DNA of 27,327 bases from JBBILG01 sp037445085 (GTDB lineage: Bacteria > Pseudomonadota > Gammaproteobacteria > Burkholderiales > Methylophilaceae). Shown in pieces: positions 7,115 through 15,251 of this stretch (its first letter is position 1; every line of letters starts with the position of its first letter). The translations under genes were made by a program, and so were the position numbers. The stretch is taken from NCBI GenBank assembly GCA_037445085.1, contig JBBILG010000011.1:1-27327 (forward strand), in the 5' to 3' direction. The notes under the pieces were generated by a model. That model had not been told where the DNA came from. It saw only the letters and a list, made by a program, of their open reading frames with translations, and did not search any database.

Positions 7115-8242
7115 TTATTCCCGTCCGTGTTGAAGTCGTTCCTGTAGTTCCCGCGTCCGCTGCCGTACCAGCTCCGTGGCGGCCGCGGCATCGGGCGCCC
7201 GGGCCATGATACTGCATAGCGGCTCGCCCGCGGCCACCCGGCTACCGGCCCGCGGCACGTCCGCCACCCAGGCCGGCCAGGCCACTGCGGACGGAACAGT
7301 GACGTCGAAGGGGGCATAGTATATCAAATGCGCCCCGGCCTCCTCCTCCCGCGCAGGCCACGCCAACCTGCCCGCGCAGGCCGAAAGGTGCGCCCGCAGC
7401 AGGTTGGCGCCGGCCGCCGTCATGTCGTACAGGGCGAAGCTCGCGGTAAGGCGCGGATTCACTTCCAGCACCCACACCGCCTCGCCGTCGGCCATGCAGT
7501 CCAGGCTGTTGAGGCCGCGCAGGCCGGCCGCAACCGTGATGCGCTGCGCCGCCTCGCGCATGGCGGCACGCACCGGCCCGGGCAGCGGTGCCCGGCTCAC
7601 CGCCCCGCCGTAACGGTACGGCATGTTCGCTGCCGGCGCCAGCCACTGCAGGTTGCAGCCGACCTCGACGATGTCACGGCCATCGGCGAGGAACAGCAGG
7701 GAACACGGCAGGCCCGGCACCCGACGCTGGAAGTAGCGCGCCGGCCCGCCCGCCGTGCCGTCCACGGCCGCTGCCACGTGCACGCCGCCGGAGCCGCCCG
7801 CCAGCTTGGACAGCCAGCCGGCTGGCTGCGTCGGCGGCGCTCGCCGCGTTTGCGGAAACGGAATGCCCAGCCGGCGCAGCAGCGCGAAAAAACGGCCGGG
7901 ATGCTTGAGCATGCCGACCGTTTCCGCGGAATTGCCATGGAGATTGCCGTAGCAGGCCAGTTCGGCCAGCAGCGCCGGCTGCGTCTCGAAACCGCTGCCG
8001 TAGACGAGCCCGGCACCGCCCGCCAGCAGCGGCAACAGCCGGCGTACCCCGGCGGCCTCGAAGCCGCCGTCGGCATGGCGCAGCCGCAGCGTCAGCGCGG
8101 CGCACGCACGGGTGTCGGCGTCGCCGAACGCGTCTGCTGCGACGACCCGGAAGCCCGCCGCGGCGGCCGCCCGCGCGAACGGCCTGGCGCTGACGGCGGC
8201 CACGATGAGGGTATCAGGCCAGATCCTTGCGCGCCGTCTCAA
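7115..8242 (-). CDS. ATP-grasp superfamily protein of the H4MPT gene island
   Basis: About 375 residues. It starts with a Rossmann-like pre-ATP-grasp strand (DTLIVAAVSARPFARAAA) and a DAFGD-DTRA motif. The ATP-grasp domain has LKHPGRFFALLRRLGIPFPQ, WLSKLAGGSGGVHV, and the metal-binding WVLEVNPRLTASFALYD. A C-terminal tail (DVPRAGSRVAAGEPLCSI) is typical of the island family. The substrate is unknown; members of this superfamily ligate amino acids, and a tyramine-glutamate ligase of methanofuran synthesis is one precedent, so a role in methylofuran or H4MPT synthesis is plausible. The start is uncertain: no ATG fits. TTG at 8242 keeps the first strand and overlaps mtdB by 29 nt; GTG at 8203 would remove part of that strand. 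Confidence 0.8.
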   Translation of the reverse strand: MRRRARIWPDTLIVAAVSARPFARAAAAAGFRVVAADAFGDADTRACAALTLRLRHADGGFEAAGVRRLLPLLAGGAGLVYGSGFETQPALLAELACYGNLHGNSAETVGMLKHPGRFFALLRRLGIPFPQTRRAPPTQPAGWLSKLAGGSGGVHVAAAVDGTAGGPARYFQRRVPGLPCSLLFLADGRDIVEVGCNLQWLAPAANMPYRYGGAVSRAPLPGPVRAAMREAAQRITVAAGLRGLNSLDCMADGEAVWVLEVNPRLTASFALYDMTAAGANLLRAHLSACAGRLAWPAREEEAGAHLIYYAPFDVTVPSAVAWPAWVADVPRAGSRVAAGEPLCSIMARAPDAAAATELVRQRTRELQERLQHGRE

Positions 8243-9110
8243 ATGCGGAAAGAAAATCCAGATATACGTGGCTCTGCCCTTCCAGCATTTTTTTGAACAG
8301 GTTCTGCTGCACCTGGTACTTGACATTGCCGATGGCGAGCGCCCCCAGACCAAGGGCGTTCGTACCCTCGATCGGCTTGCCGTCCGCCATCACGTCCACC
8401 CCTTCGGCACCGGTCGGCGGGACGGCGTTGACGTCGGCCACCACCTTGAGCGTCGGCGAGCCGGTCATCTGCTCCAAGGTGATGACGCGCACGCCGGCGG
8501 CCGCGCAGCACAGGGCGACATCCGTGCTCTGCAGGATCTGCTTCTTCAGGGCGTCGCTGCTGCCGTCGGTGTAGCCGATGTTGGTGCCGTAGCGCTTGTT
8601 GTAGGCTTCCGCCCTGGCCTGCACGTCAGCAACGGAGCGATGCGCCACCAGCTCCACGACGGCCCCGCTCCGGGAGGCGATGACGGCCGAGCACCCGCCC
8701 ACCGGCCCGGTGGCACCGAACACGCTGATCTTGCGGCCGGCGAGATCTCCGCCGAAATTGCGTTTGAGCTGCCGCTCCACCATGGCCATCATGGCGCCGG
8801 CAGTGGTAAAAGCGCCGGAAGGATCGGCAAACACGGAGATTTCGAAAGGAGGGATCATGGACTTTCTGGCGGTCTCCAGCATGTCCATGGCGAGGTCGAT
8901 GTCACGGCCGCCGATCAGCATGCCGGTGCGCCACACCCCGCGCGGACCGCGCGAGAAGATGGCATCCTGCACCAGATCCTTCACCTCCTCCAGGTTGACG
9001 TTGGTGTAGGAGGCGATGTTGTCGTAGCCGGCGTCGTAGGCCATGTTCACGTCGAACGGGCTGGCGTTCTTGGCCGGCGTGATGAAATGAAGTACGTACG
9101 GTTTTTCCAT
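8214..9110 (-). CDS. mtdB: NAD(P)-dependent methylene-tetrahydromethanopterin dehydrogenase
   Basis: A 298-residue protein matching MtdB in length and content. The N-terminal half carries the substrate side (PFDVNMAYDAGYDNIASYTN, GRDIDLAMDMLETARK, FADPSGAFTTAGAM). The nucleotide-binding fold starts with KISVFGATGPVGGCSA (about 127-142), followed by VELVAHRSV. It oxidises methylene-H4MPT, made from formaldehyde by Fae or spontaneously, to methenyl-H4MPT with reduction of NAD+ or NADP+. MtdB of Methylobacterium uses both cofactors; cofactor choice here cannot be read with certainty. A clear ribosome binding site AAGGGGG lies upstream of the ATG at 9110. It follows mptG by 53 nt and overlaps the ATP-grasp gene. 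Confidence 0.95.
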   Translation of the reverse strand: MEKPYVLHFITPAKNASPFDVNMAYDAGYDNIASYTNVNLEEVKDLVQDAIFSRGPRGVWRTGMLIGGRDIDLAMDMLETARKSMIPPFEISVFADPSGAFTTAGAMMAMVERQLKRNFGGDLAGRKISVFGATGPVGGCSAVIASRSGAVVELVAHRSVADVQARAEAYNKRYGTNIGYTDGSSDALKKQILQSTDVALCCAAAGVRVITLEQMTGSPTLKVVADVNAVPPTGAEGVDVMADGKPIEGTNALGLGALAIGNVKYQVQQNLFKKMLEGQSHVYLDFLSAFETARKDLA

Positions 9111-9163
9111 GTGCTTTTACCCCCTTGAAAGTCCAGAAAATCTGCCGCATTGAAATGCATCGT

Positions 9164-10171
9164 CTAGTTGACTGCCCCGCGAACGGCCCTGCCGCCCTCG
9201 TATTGCTCCGTGATCTCGCTGCCCCGGTTGCGTGCCCGGCTGATCCCGAATTCCACATGGGGCTGGCCGGCGTGGCGCAGCGACAGCGCCTCGCGCAGGG
9301 ACTGCGCCGCGGCTGCGCTCTCCACCACGGCAAAACCGGTAGGCCCCCACGAACTCTGGCCAACACAGGCAACCCCTTGGCCGCGCAGCCATTCCAGCAC
9401 CTCTCCGACCGCCGCGCTGGTGTAGCGTCCGCCGCCCTGGGCTTGGGCAAAATAATCGCCGACCAGGCACTGGATGGCGTATATGGCCTCGCCGAACTTC
9501 GCCAGGTCGCGCTCCGCCACCGCCGGCAGCGCCTGCATCAGCACGCGCCGGCAGATTTCCGCGGATGCGGCCGCCGGAAATTCCGGCAGGGCGCGGAAGG
9601 CTTCCCGTTCCTGTCCGCCATGCACGCCGGTGGCGATGCGGTCATGCACCAGCAACACGCGCCATTCCGCGGGAAATTCCAGGCGCGCCAGGATGGGCGG
9701 CACCTGCGTCCGTGCGCCGCGACCGCCGTCCAGCAACAGTCCGCCCCGTTCGAAGGCACCGATGCCGATGCCGGAGCGCGCGCCGCGTCCGCACAGCGCC
9801 GCCACCTCGGCCAGCGGCATGTCCCGCCCCTGCAGCCGGCACAGCGCCACGCCGACTGCCAGCGCGAGCTGGGTACCGGAGCCGAGCCCGGCATGCTCGC
9901 GTATGTGCGATTCCACTTGCAGCGCGGCGGCCCCGGAGAGGCCGGCCCCGGCGGCAAAATCCCGCGCCAGGCGCAGTACCCGTTCGGCCCCCTCACCTGT
10001 TGCCGCCCACTCCTGCGCGTGGCGCACGCCGACGGCCAGCGCCGGCTCTTCCAGTGCAAGCCCCATGCTGCCGAAACGTCGCCCCAGCCCGCCGTTGAGA
10101 TCGAGAAATCCCATGTGCAGACGCGCCGTCGTCATGACCCGGACCTGCTGCGGAACACGACTGTCGGACAT
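9164..10171 (-). CDS. mptG: Beta-ribofuranosylaminobenzene 5'-phosphate synthase
   Basis: A 335-residue GHMP-kinase-superfamily protein. The N-terminal ARLHMGFLDLNGGLGRRFGS and the glycine-rich HAGLGSGTQLALAVGVAL (GHMP phosphate loop) identify the family, along with GIGIGAFERGGLLLDGG, a basic VHDRIATG loop and the C-terminal GQSSWGPTGFAV. The enzyme joins PRPP and 4-aminobenzoate with loss of CO2 and pyrophosphate, the committed step for the arylamine side of methanopterin. In bacteria it is a signature of H4MPT-dependent formaldehyde oxidation. The ATG at 10171 (MSDSRVPQQVRVM) is preferred; an in-frame TTG at 10192 would add seven residues. It is the first gene of the minus-strand cofactor/oxidation operon, divergent from fhcB. 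Confidence 0.93.
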   Translation of the reverse strand: MSDSRVPQQVRVMTTARLHMGFLDLNGGLGRRFGSMGLALEEPALAVGVRHAQEWAATGEGAERVLRLARDFAAGAGLSGAAALQVESHIREHAGLGSGTQLALAVGVALCRLQGRDMPLAEVAALCGRGARSGIGIGAFERGGLLLDGGRGARTQVPPILARLEFPAEWRVLLVHDRIATGVHGGQEREAFRALPEFPAAASAEICRRVLMQALPAVAERDLAKFGEAIYAIQCLVGDYFAQAQGGGRYTSAAVGEVLEWLRGQGVACVGQSSWGPTGFAVVESAAAAQSLREALSLRHAGQPHVEFGISRARNRGSEITEQYEGGRAVRGAVN

Positions 10172-10204
10172 GGCAAAAAACTCGACTGGCAATGACGGTT
10201 CGGC

Positions 10205-10210
10205 ATTTTA
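10205..10210 (-). promoter_or_regulatory. Candidate -10 element for mptG operon
   Basis: TAAAAT on the minus strand in context GGGCTAAAATGCCG, giving a start about 27 nt before the mptG ATG. No good -35 hexamer is seen at normal spacing, suggesting activator dependence or a miscalled site. Confidence 0.4.
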
Positions 10211-10309
10211 GCCCAGCAGGCGAGTTTTTTCTTCCCCAAATGCATCCGCCGCACTTCCTTTCCGTCGGACACCCGCGTGGTTGTACGCTTTGCCTGTGCG
10301 GCGTTCGCC

Positions 10310-10338
10310 TTGACGCTCCATTTTTTTCCACTGATAAT
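10310..10338 (+). promoter_or_regulatory. Sigma-70 promoter for fhcB operon
   Basis: TTGACG (10310-10315), a 17-nt spacer containing a T7 tract, and GATAAT (10333-10338). Predicted start near 10345 leaves an unusually long leader of about 170 nt before the fhcB ATG. Confidence 0.65.
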
Positions 10339-10517
10339 CGGCGCTGGAGTTTGGGTTGTCGCTGTTCGGTCGCATGATTCCGCCACTGCGCGCTGCCATG
10401 ACGGCAGCCGGGCCATCGGTTACTGCAATCTGCAACCTTCCCCACGACCTGGCATCATCCCGGCGCGGCAGCGCGCGCCCAACGGTGATGAGTTTTGCAT
10501 ACGGGATGAGTATCCAA

Positions 10518-11798
10518 ATGAACGACCTTGCCCGGGCGGCCACCCATGAGGCCGTCACCTGCCCAGCCTGCGGCCTGCTGTGCGACGATCTCACCGTGGA
10601 CCGCGATGCCGATGGCAGGCTGACGGTGCGCGAGAACGGCTGCCAGAAAAGTGTGGCCTTTTTCGGTCGCGCACCGCACGCCCCCTCGCCCCGCGTCGAG
10701 GGCAGGCCCGCCACCCTGCAGGCCGCCGTGGCGCGCGCCGCACAACTCCTCGGCTGCGCGCGGCAACCGCTCATCGCCGGCCTCGCCACCGAGGTGCAGG
10801 GCATGCGCGCGGCGCTCGCCCTTGCCGACAGGGTCGGCGCGACCCTCGACCACATGAATTCCGGCGCCTTCATGCGCAACATCCAGGTGGTGCAGAATTC
10901 CGGCTGGATGGTCACCACCCTCACCGAAGTGCGCAACCGCGTGGATCTGCTGGTTATCGTCGGCACCGACGTGGTCAGCGCCTTCCCGCGCTTCTTCGAG
11001 CGCGCAGTGTGGAACCGGGAATCGATGTTCGGCCAGGACACTGCCAGCCGCGAAATCGTCTATCTGGGCGGCCGCGACATCGACACCGGCGCCGGGGTGT
11101 CGCCCGACGGGCGCCGGCCCGAGGTGCTGCCGTGCGATCCTGACCGCCTGCCGGAAGTGGTCGCGGCGCTGCGCGCGCTGGTGGCCGGTCGGACGCTCGC
11201 CGCGGCGGATATCGCCGGCATCGCCACGGCCGGGCTCGCCAGGCTGGCCGAGCGTCTGAAGGCGGCGAAATACAGCGTCATCGCCTGGAGCAGTTCGGCG
11301 CTGGCGCTGGCGCACGGCGAACTCACCGTGCAGGGCCTGGCCCAACTGGTGGTGGCCCTCAACGCCGCTACCCGCAGTTCCGGGCTGCCGCTGGGCGGCA
11401 ATGGCGGCGAGACCACCGCCTACCAGGTGGCTTCCTGGATTTCCGGTTATCCGTTGCGCACCTCGTATGGTCGCGGCTATCCGGAGTACGACCCTTACCA
11501 TTTTTCCACGGACAGGCTGCTGGCGAGCGGCGAAGCGGATGCCCTGTTGTGGATTTCCACGCTGGATCCGCTGCGCCCGCCGCCCGCCGGCACGCTGCCC
11601 ACCATCGTATGCGGGCATCCCGACATGGAATGCGTGCAGGAGCCCGCGGTCTTCATCCCCACCGGCGTGCCGGGCGTGGATCACGGCGGCGTCGCCTTCC
11701 GCGGCGACAGCACGGTTTCGCTGCCGCTCATGCAGTTGCGTGACAGCCCCCTGCCCCCTCTGGCCGCCGTGCTGACCGCCATCGAACAGGCACTGTAA
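10518..11798 (+). CDS. fhcB: Formyltransferase/hydrolase complex subunit B (FwdB/FmdB homologue)
   Basis: A 426-residue protein homologous to the molybdenum/tungsten subunit of formylmethanofuran dehydrogenase. An N-terminal cluster motif remains: C15-x2-C18-x3-C22 (CPACGLLCDDL) and C42. The region equivalent to the metal-binding Cys/Sec site (about 111-140, running into TLTEVRNRVDLLVIVG) has no Cys, in agreement with the known bacterial Fhc complex, which is hydrolytic and not redox-active. It is the scaffold subunit of Fhc, which releases formate from the formyl carrier. ATG at 10518 (MNDLARAATHEAV) is chosen by the GGATGAG ribosome binding site 9 nt upstream; in-frame ATGs at 10506 and 10488 are less likely. 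First gene of the long plus-strand operon. Confidence 0.93.
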   Translation: MNDLARAATHEAVTCPACGLLCDDLTVDRDADGRLTVRENGCQKSVAFFGRAPHAPSPRVEGRPATLQAAVARAAQLLGCARQPLIAGLATEVQGMRAALALADRVGATLDHMNSGAFMRNIQVVQNSGWMVTTLTEVRNRVDLLVIVGTDVVSAFPRFFERAVWNRESMFGQDTASREIVYLGGRDIDTGAGVSPDGRRPEVLPCDPDRLPEVVAALRALVAGRTLAAADIAGIATAGLARLAERLKAAKYSVIAWSSSALALAHGELTVQGLAQLVVALNAATRSSGLPLGGNGGETTAYQVASWISGYPLRTSYGRGYPEYDPYHFSTDRLLASGEADALLWISTLDPLRPPPAGTLPTIVCGHPDMECVQEPAVFIPTGVPGVDHGGVAFRGDSTVSLPLMQLRDSPLPPLAAVLTAIEQAL

Positions 11799-11810
11799 GG
11801 AAGCGGATTC

Positions 11811-13487
11811 ATGTTGCTCAAACTCACCGGCGGCACCGTCTATGATCCGGCGCACGGCATCGACGGCAAGGTCATGGACCTCTACGTTCGTGACGGCCGC
11901 ATCGTCGAGCGCCCGCGCGACGGCGAAAAAATCGATCAGGAATACAACCTGGCCGGCAAAGTCGTGATGGCCGGCGCCATCGACATGCACACCCACATCG
12001 GCGGCGGCAAGGTCAACATCGCGCGCACCATGCTGCCGGAAGACCATCGCCGGGATCCCGTGGCCCACACCGAACTGTGCCGCGCCGGCTGCGGCCACGC
12101 CGTCCCGTCCACGCTCACCACCGGCTACCGTTATGCCGAGATGGGCTATACCGCCGGCTTCGAGCCGGCCATCCTGCCGATCAATGCGCGGCAGACCCAT
12201 CTGGAGATGGGCGACATTCCCATCATCGACAAGGGCGGCTACGTGATGCTGGGCAGCGACGACCTGTTCCTGCGCATGCTGGCAGCCAAAAAGGACCAGA
12301 ACGCCATCAACGACTTCGTTGCCTGGACCCTGCACGCCAGCCAGGCCATGGGCATCAAGGTGGTCAATGCCGGCGGCATCAGCGCCTTCAAGTTCAACCA
12401 GCGCATGCTGGATCTGGACGAGCAGAACCGCCATTACGGCGTCACCCCGCGCGAGGTGCTGCAATGCCTGTCGCGCGCCGTCCACGAGCTGGGCATCCCG
12501 CACCCGCTGCACGTCCACGGCAACAACCTGGGCGTGCCGGGCAACGTGGAGACCACGCTCAACACCATGGGCGGCGTGGACGGCTACCCCATCCACCTCA
12601 CCCACATCCAGTTCCACAGCTATGGCACCGAGGGCGACCGCAAGTTTTCCTCGGGCGCGGCGCGCATCGCCGAGGCCATCAACCGGAACCGGCATGTCTC
12701 CGCGGACGTCGGCCAGGTCCTGTTCGGCCAGACCGTGACCACTTCCGGGGACTCCATGCAGCAGTTCAGGAATGCCGGCCACGCCGACCCCAGGAAGTGG
12801 GTGTGCATGGACGCGGAATGCGAAGCCGGCTGCGGAGTCGTGCCGTTCAAGTACCGGGATCAGGATTTCGTCAACGCCCTGCAATGGGTCATCGGGCTGG
12901 AAATCTTCCTGCTGGTGGACGACCCCTGGCGCGTCTTCCTCACCACCGACCACCCCAACGGTGCGCCCTTCACCAGTTACCCGCATCTCATCCGGCTGCT
13001 GATGGACAAGTCCTTCCGCAACGACGTCTTCTCGCACATCAACCCGGATGCCCGGGCGATGAGCACGCTGGCCTCCATCGACCGCGAATACACACTCTAC
13101 GAGATCGCCATCATGACCCGCGCCGGCGCCGCCAAACTGGTGGGCCTGCATGATCGCGGTCACCTGGGCGTGGGCGCGGCGGCCGACATCACGGTCTATA
13201 CCGAGCATGCCGACCGCGAAAAGATGTTCGCCAGGCCGGACTACGTGTTCAAGGACGGCGAGCTGGTGGTCAGGGACGGCCAGGTGGTCAAGGTCACCTG
13301 GGGCGCGACGCACGCCGTCAAGCCCGAGTTCGACCACACCATCGAGCAGGAGATCGCCAGGTATTACGACCACTTCCATACGGTGAAAATGGAGCACGTC
13401 AAGGTGACCGGGCAGCACATCGCCGACGACGGCCGCGGTCACGTCGTCGTGCATGAGTGCAAGGGTCGCAGGGAGAAGAGCCAATGA
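11811..13487 (+). CDS. fhcA: Formyltransferase/hydrolase complex subunit A (formyl hydrolase)
   Basis: A 558-residue amidohydrolase-fold protein. The metal-binding H60-x-H62 lies in GAIDMHTHIGGGKVN; further conserved blocks are HPLHVHGNNLGVPGNVETTL, THIQFHSYGTEGDRKFSSGA and TTDHPNGAPFTSYPHLIRL. FhcA hydrolyses the formylated methanofuran-like cofactor to formate and free carrier on a binuclear metal site. In methanogens the same subunit (FwdA) interconverts formate and formylmethanofuran. A ribosome binding site AAGGA lies 9-10 nt before the ATG, and the gene follows fhcB by 12 nt. Length and motifs are normal for the family. Confidence 0.96.
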   Translation: MLLKLTGGTVYDPAHGIDGKVMDLYVRDGRIVERPRDGEKIDQEYNLAGKVVMAGAIDMHTHIGGGKVNIARTMLPEDHRRDPVAHTELCRAGCGHAVPSTLTTGYRYAEMGYTAGFEPAILPINARQTHLEMGDIPIIDKGGYVMLGSDDLFLRMLAAKKDQNAINDFVAWTLHASQAMGIKVVNAGGISAFKFNQRMLDLDEQNRHYGVTPREVLQCLSRAVHELGIPHPLHVHGNNLGVPGNVETTLNTMGGVDGYPIHLTHIQFHSYGTEGDRKFSSGAARIAEAINRNRHVSADVGQVLFGQTVTTSGDSMQQFRNAGHADPRKWVCMDAECEAGCGVVPFKYRDQDFVNALQWVIGLEIFLLVDDPWRVFLTTDHPNGAPFTSYPHLIRLLMDKSFRNDVFSHINPDARAMSTLASIDREYTLYEIAIMTRAGAAKLVGLHDRGHLGVGAAADITVYTEHADREKMFARPDYVFKDGELVVRDGQVVKVTWGATHAVKPEFDHTIEQEIARYYDHFHTVKMEHVKVTGQHIADDGRGHVVVHECKGRREKSQ

Positions 13488-13518
13488 CGACTTTCCACCC
13501 CCCTCACAAGGCAGCGCC

Positions 13519-14427
13519 ATGATCGTCAACGGCGTCAGCATCGACGACACCTTCGCCGAAGCCTTCGGCATGCGCGGCACGCGCGTCCTTATCACCGCGC
13601 AGAACCACAGGTGGGCGCGCATCGCGGCGGCATCCATGACCGGCTTCGCCACTTCCGTCATCGCCTGCGGCGTGGAAGCCGGCATCGAGTGCGAGCTGGA
13701 GCCGCACGAAACCCCCGACGGCCGCCCCGGCGTTTCCGTGCTGTTGTTCGCCATGGGAAGCGGCGTGCTGACCAAGCAACTGGAGACGCGCATGGGTCAG
13801 TGCATCCTCACCTGCCCGACCACGGCGGCCTTCTCCGGCATCGACGACGGCTACCCGGAGATCACCCGCATCCCCTTGTCCAAGAACCTGCGCTTCTTCG
13901 GCGACGGCTTCCAGATTTCCAAGCAGTTCAACGGCCGCCGCTACTGGCGCGTGCCGGTGATGGACGGCGAGTTCCTGTGCGAGGAGACCACCGGCATGAT
14001 CCGCGCGGTGGGCGGCGGCAATTTCCTGATCCTGGCGGAATCCCAACCGCAGGCCCTGGCCGCCTGCGAGGCCGCCATCGTCGCCATGCAGAAGGTCCCC
14101 AACGTCATCATGCCCTTCCCCGGCGGCGTGGTGCGCTCCGGCTCCAAGGTGGGCTCCAGGTACAAGACGCTGACCGCCTCCACCAACGACGCCTTCTGTC
14201 CGACGTTAAAAGGCATCACCGCGAGCGAACTGTCGCCGGAGATCGAATCGGTCATGGAAATCGTCATCGACGGGCTGACGACGGACGACATCAACCGGGC
14301 CATGCGCGCCGGCATCCTGGCCGCCTGCGAGCTGGGCGCCGCCAACGGCATCCGGCGTATTTCCGCCGGTAACTACGGAGGCAAGCTGGGCCAGTTCCAC
14401 TTCAAGCTGCGGGAGATCATGGCATGA
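13519..14427 (+). CDS. fhcD: Formylmethanofuran:tetrahydromethanopterin formyltransferase (Fhc subunit D)
   Basis: A 302-residue protein of the Ftr family. It begins MIVNGVSIDDTFAEAFGMRG and contains RVLITAQNHRWARIAA, GCILTCPTTAAFSG-like QCILTCPTTAAFSGI, KNLRFFGDGFQISKQFNGRR split over about 118-138, and the C-terminal SAGNYGGKLGQFHFKLREI. It moves the formyl group from formyl-H4MPT to the methanofuran-like carrier within the Fhc complex. The frame is open upstream to 13453, overlapping fhcA, but the ATG at 13519 gives the exact family start and has AAGGCAG in front of it. It shares an ATGA overlap with fhcC (14424-14427), implying coupled translation and near-equal amounts of both subunits. 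Confidence 0.96.
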   Translation: MIVNGVSIDDTFAEAFGMRGTRVLITAQNHRWARIAAASMTGFATSVIACGVEAGIECELEPHETPDGRPGVSVLLFAMGSGVLTKQLETRMGQCILTCPTTAAFSGIDDGYPEITRIPLSKNLRFFGDGFQISKQFNGRRYWRVPVMDGEFLCEETTGMIRAVGGGNFLILAESQPQALAACEAAIVAMQKVPNVIMPFPGGVVRSGSKVGSRYKTLTASTNDAFCPTLKGITASELSPEIESVMEIVIDGLTTDDINRAMRAGILAACELGAANGIRRISAGNYGGKLGQFHFKLREIMA

Positions 14428-15230
14428 GCGCGCTGACCTTCACCCTGAAAGCCGAGCCACAGCAGCGCGTCGACTGCTCGCCGCTGACGCCCGACCGGCT
14501 GGCCGGCAAGTCGGCGGCCGAGATTGCCGCCATCGAGCTCCACAGCGGCAACCGCAGGTTGCGCGTGGACCGCCTGTTTGACATCGGCGGCCAGGATGCC
14601 GGTCGCATCGTGTTCAACAATGGCAACGAAAAGCTGGATTTCATCGGCGCGCACCTGCAGGGCGGCAGCATCACGGTGCACGGCGATGTCGGCGCCTATC
14701 TGGGTTTCCAGGCCCGGCAGGCCGACATCACAGTCGTCGGCAACGCCGGCGCCTATGCCGCCAGCGGCCTCGGCGGCGGCATGATCCGGATCGACGGCAA
14801 CGCCGGCGATTTCCTCGCCGCTGCCATTCCCGGCGAGCGCAGGGGCATGAAGGGCGGTGTGGTCATCGTCACCGGCGATGCCGGCGACCGCGCCGGCGAC
14901 CAGATGCGGCGCGGCATCGTGCTCATCGAAGGCAACGCCGGTGCCTATTGCGCCTCGCGCATGCTGGCCGGCACCATCGGCGTGCTGGGCTCGGTGGGCG
15001 ACTACGTCGGCTACGGCATGCGGCGCGGCACCCTGCTGTTGTTTCACAACCCGAAACTGCACGCCACCCTGCAGGATTGCGGCAGCCACACCCTGCCTTT
15101 CCTGAGCCTGATGTTCAAGTCCTTCCGCGGGCTGCCGACCCGGTTTGCCGAAATCAGCCAGAACCGGGTACGGCGCCATGCCGGCGACCTGGCCAATGAC
15201 GGCAAGGGTGAAATCCTGGTGTTCAGTTAG
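14424..15230 (+). CDS. fhcC: Formyltransferase/hydrolase complex subunit C
   Basis: A 268-residue protein, homologue of FwdC. The middle (about 65-210) is a right-handed beta-helix built from repeats of the G-x-x-G-x-x-x-G type, such as GGSITVHGDVGAYLGFQ, ADITVVGNAGAYAASG, GMIRIDGNAGDFLAAA, and GIVLIEGNAGAYCASR, the same fold as the C-terminal domain of glutamate synthase. It is a structural subunit of Fhc, holding FhcA and FhcD around the long glutamate tail of the carrier in the related complex. It overlaps fhcD by 4 nt and is followed after only 21 nt by the formate dehydrogenase genes. Confidence 0.95.
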   Translation: MSALTFTLKAEPQQRVDCSPLTPDRLAGKSAAEIAAIELHSGNRRLRVDRLFDIGGQDAGRIVFNNGNEKLDFIGAHLQGGSITVHGDVGAYLGFQARQADITVVGNAGAYAASGLGGGMIRIDGNAGDFLAAAIPGERRGMKGGVVIVTGDAGDRAGDQMRRGIVLIEGNAGAYCASRMLAGTIGVLGSVGDYVGYGMRRGTLLLFHNPKLHATLQDCGSHTLPFLSLMFKSFRGLPTRFAEISQNRVRRHAGDLANDGKGEILVFS

Positions 15231-15251
15231 GCCGCGCGCGGAGATCAAGGC

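Larger units (their letters stand above)
10172..10517. other. Divergent regulatory region between mptG and fhcB
   Basis: 346 bp without a convincing gene. It holds a likely mptG -10 element near 10205-10210 (minus strand), a good fhcB promoter at 10310-10338, and then about 170 nt of fhcB leader. The fhcB frame stays open upstream of 10518, but that stretch has no family similarity and is best read as untranslated. Shared control of both halves of the pathway from this region is likely. Confidence 0.7.

Noticed and set aside
13453..13518. N-terminal extension of fhcD overlapping the end of fhcA
   Set aside because: The frame is open, but the family N-terminus begins at the ATG at 13519, which has its own ribosome binding site.
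10455..13793. A minus-strand open frame of more than 1,100 codons opposite fhcB and fhcA
   Set aside because: It is antisense to two unmistakable genes, is His/Val/Gly/Asp-rich as expected for the mirror of GC-rich codons, and has no recognisable domain.
14688..15000. Repeated GNAG/GDAG segments that look like tandem DNA repeats
   Set aside because: They are the protein-level beta-helix repeats of FhcC; the DNA is not a tandem repeat or CRISPR-like array.
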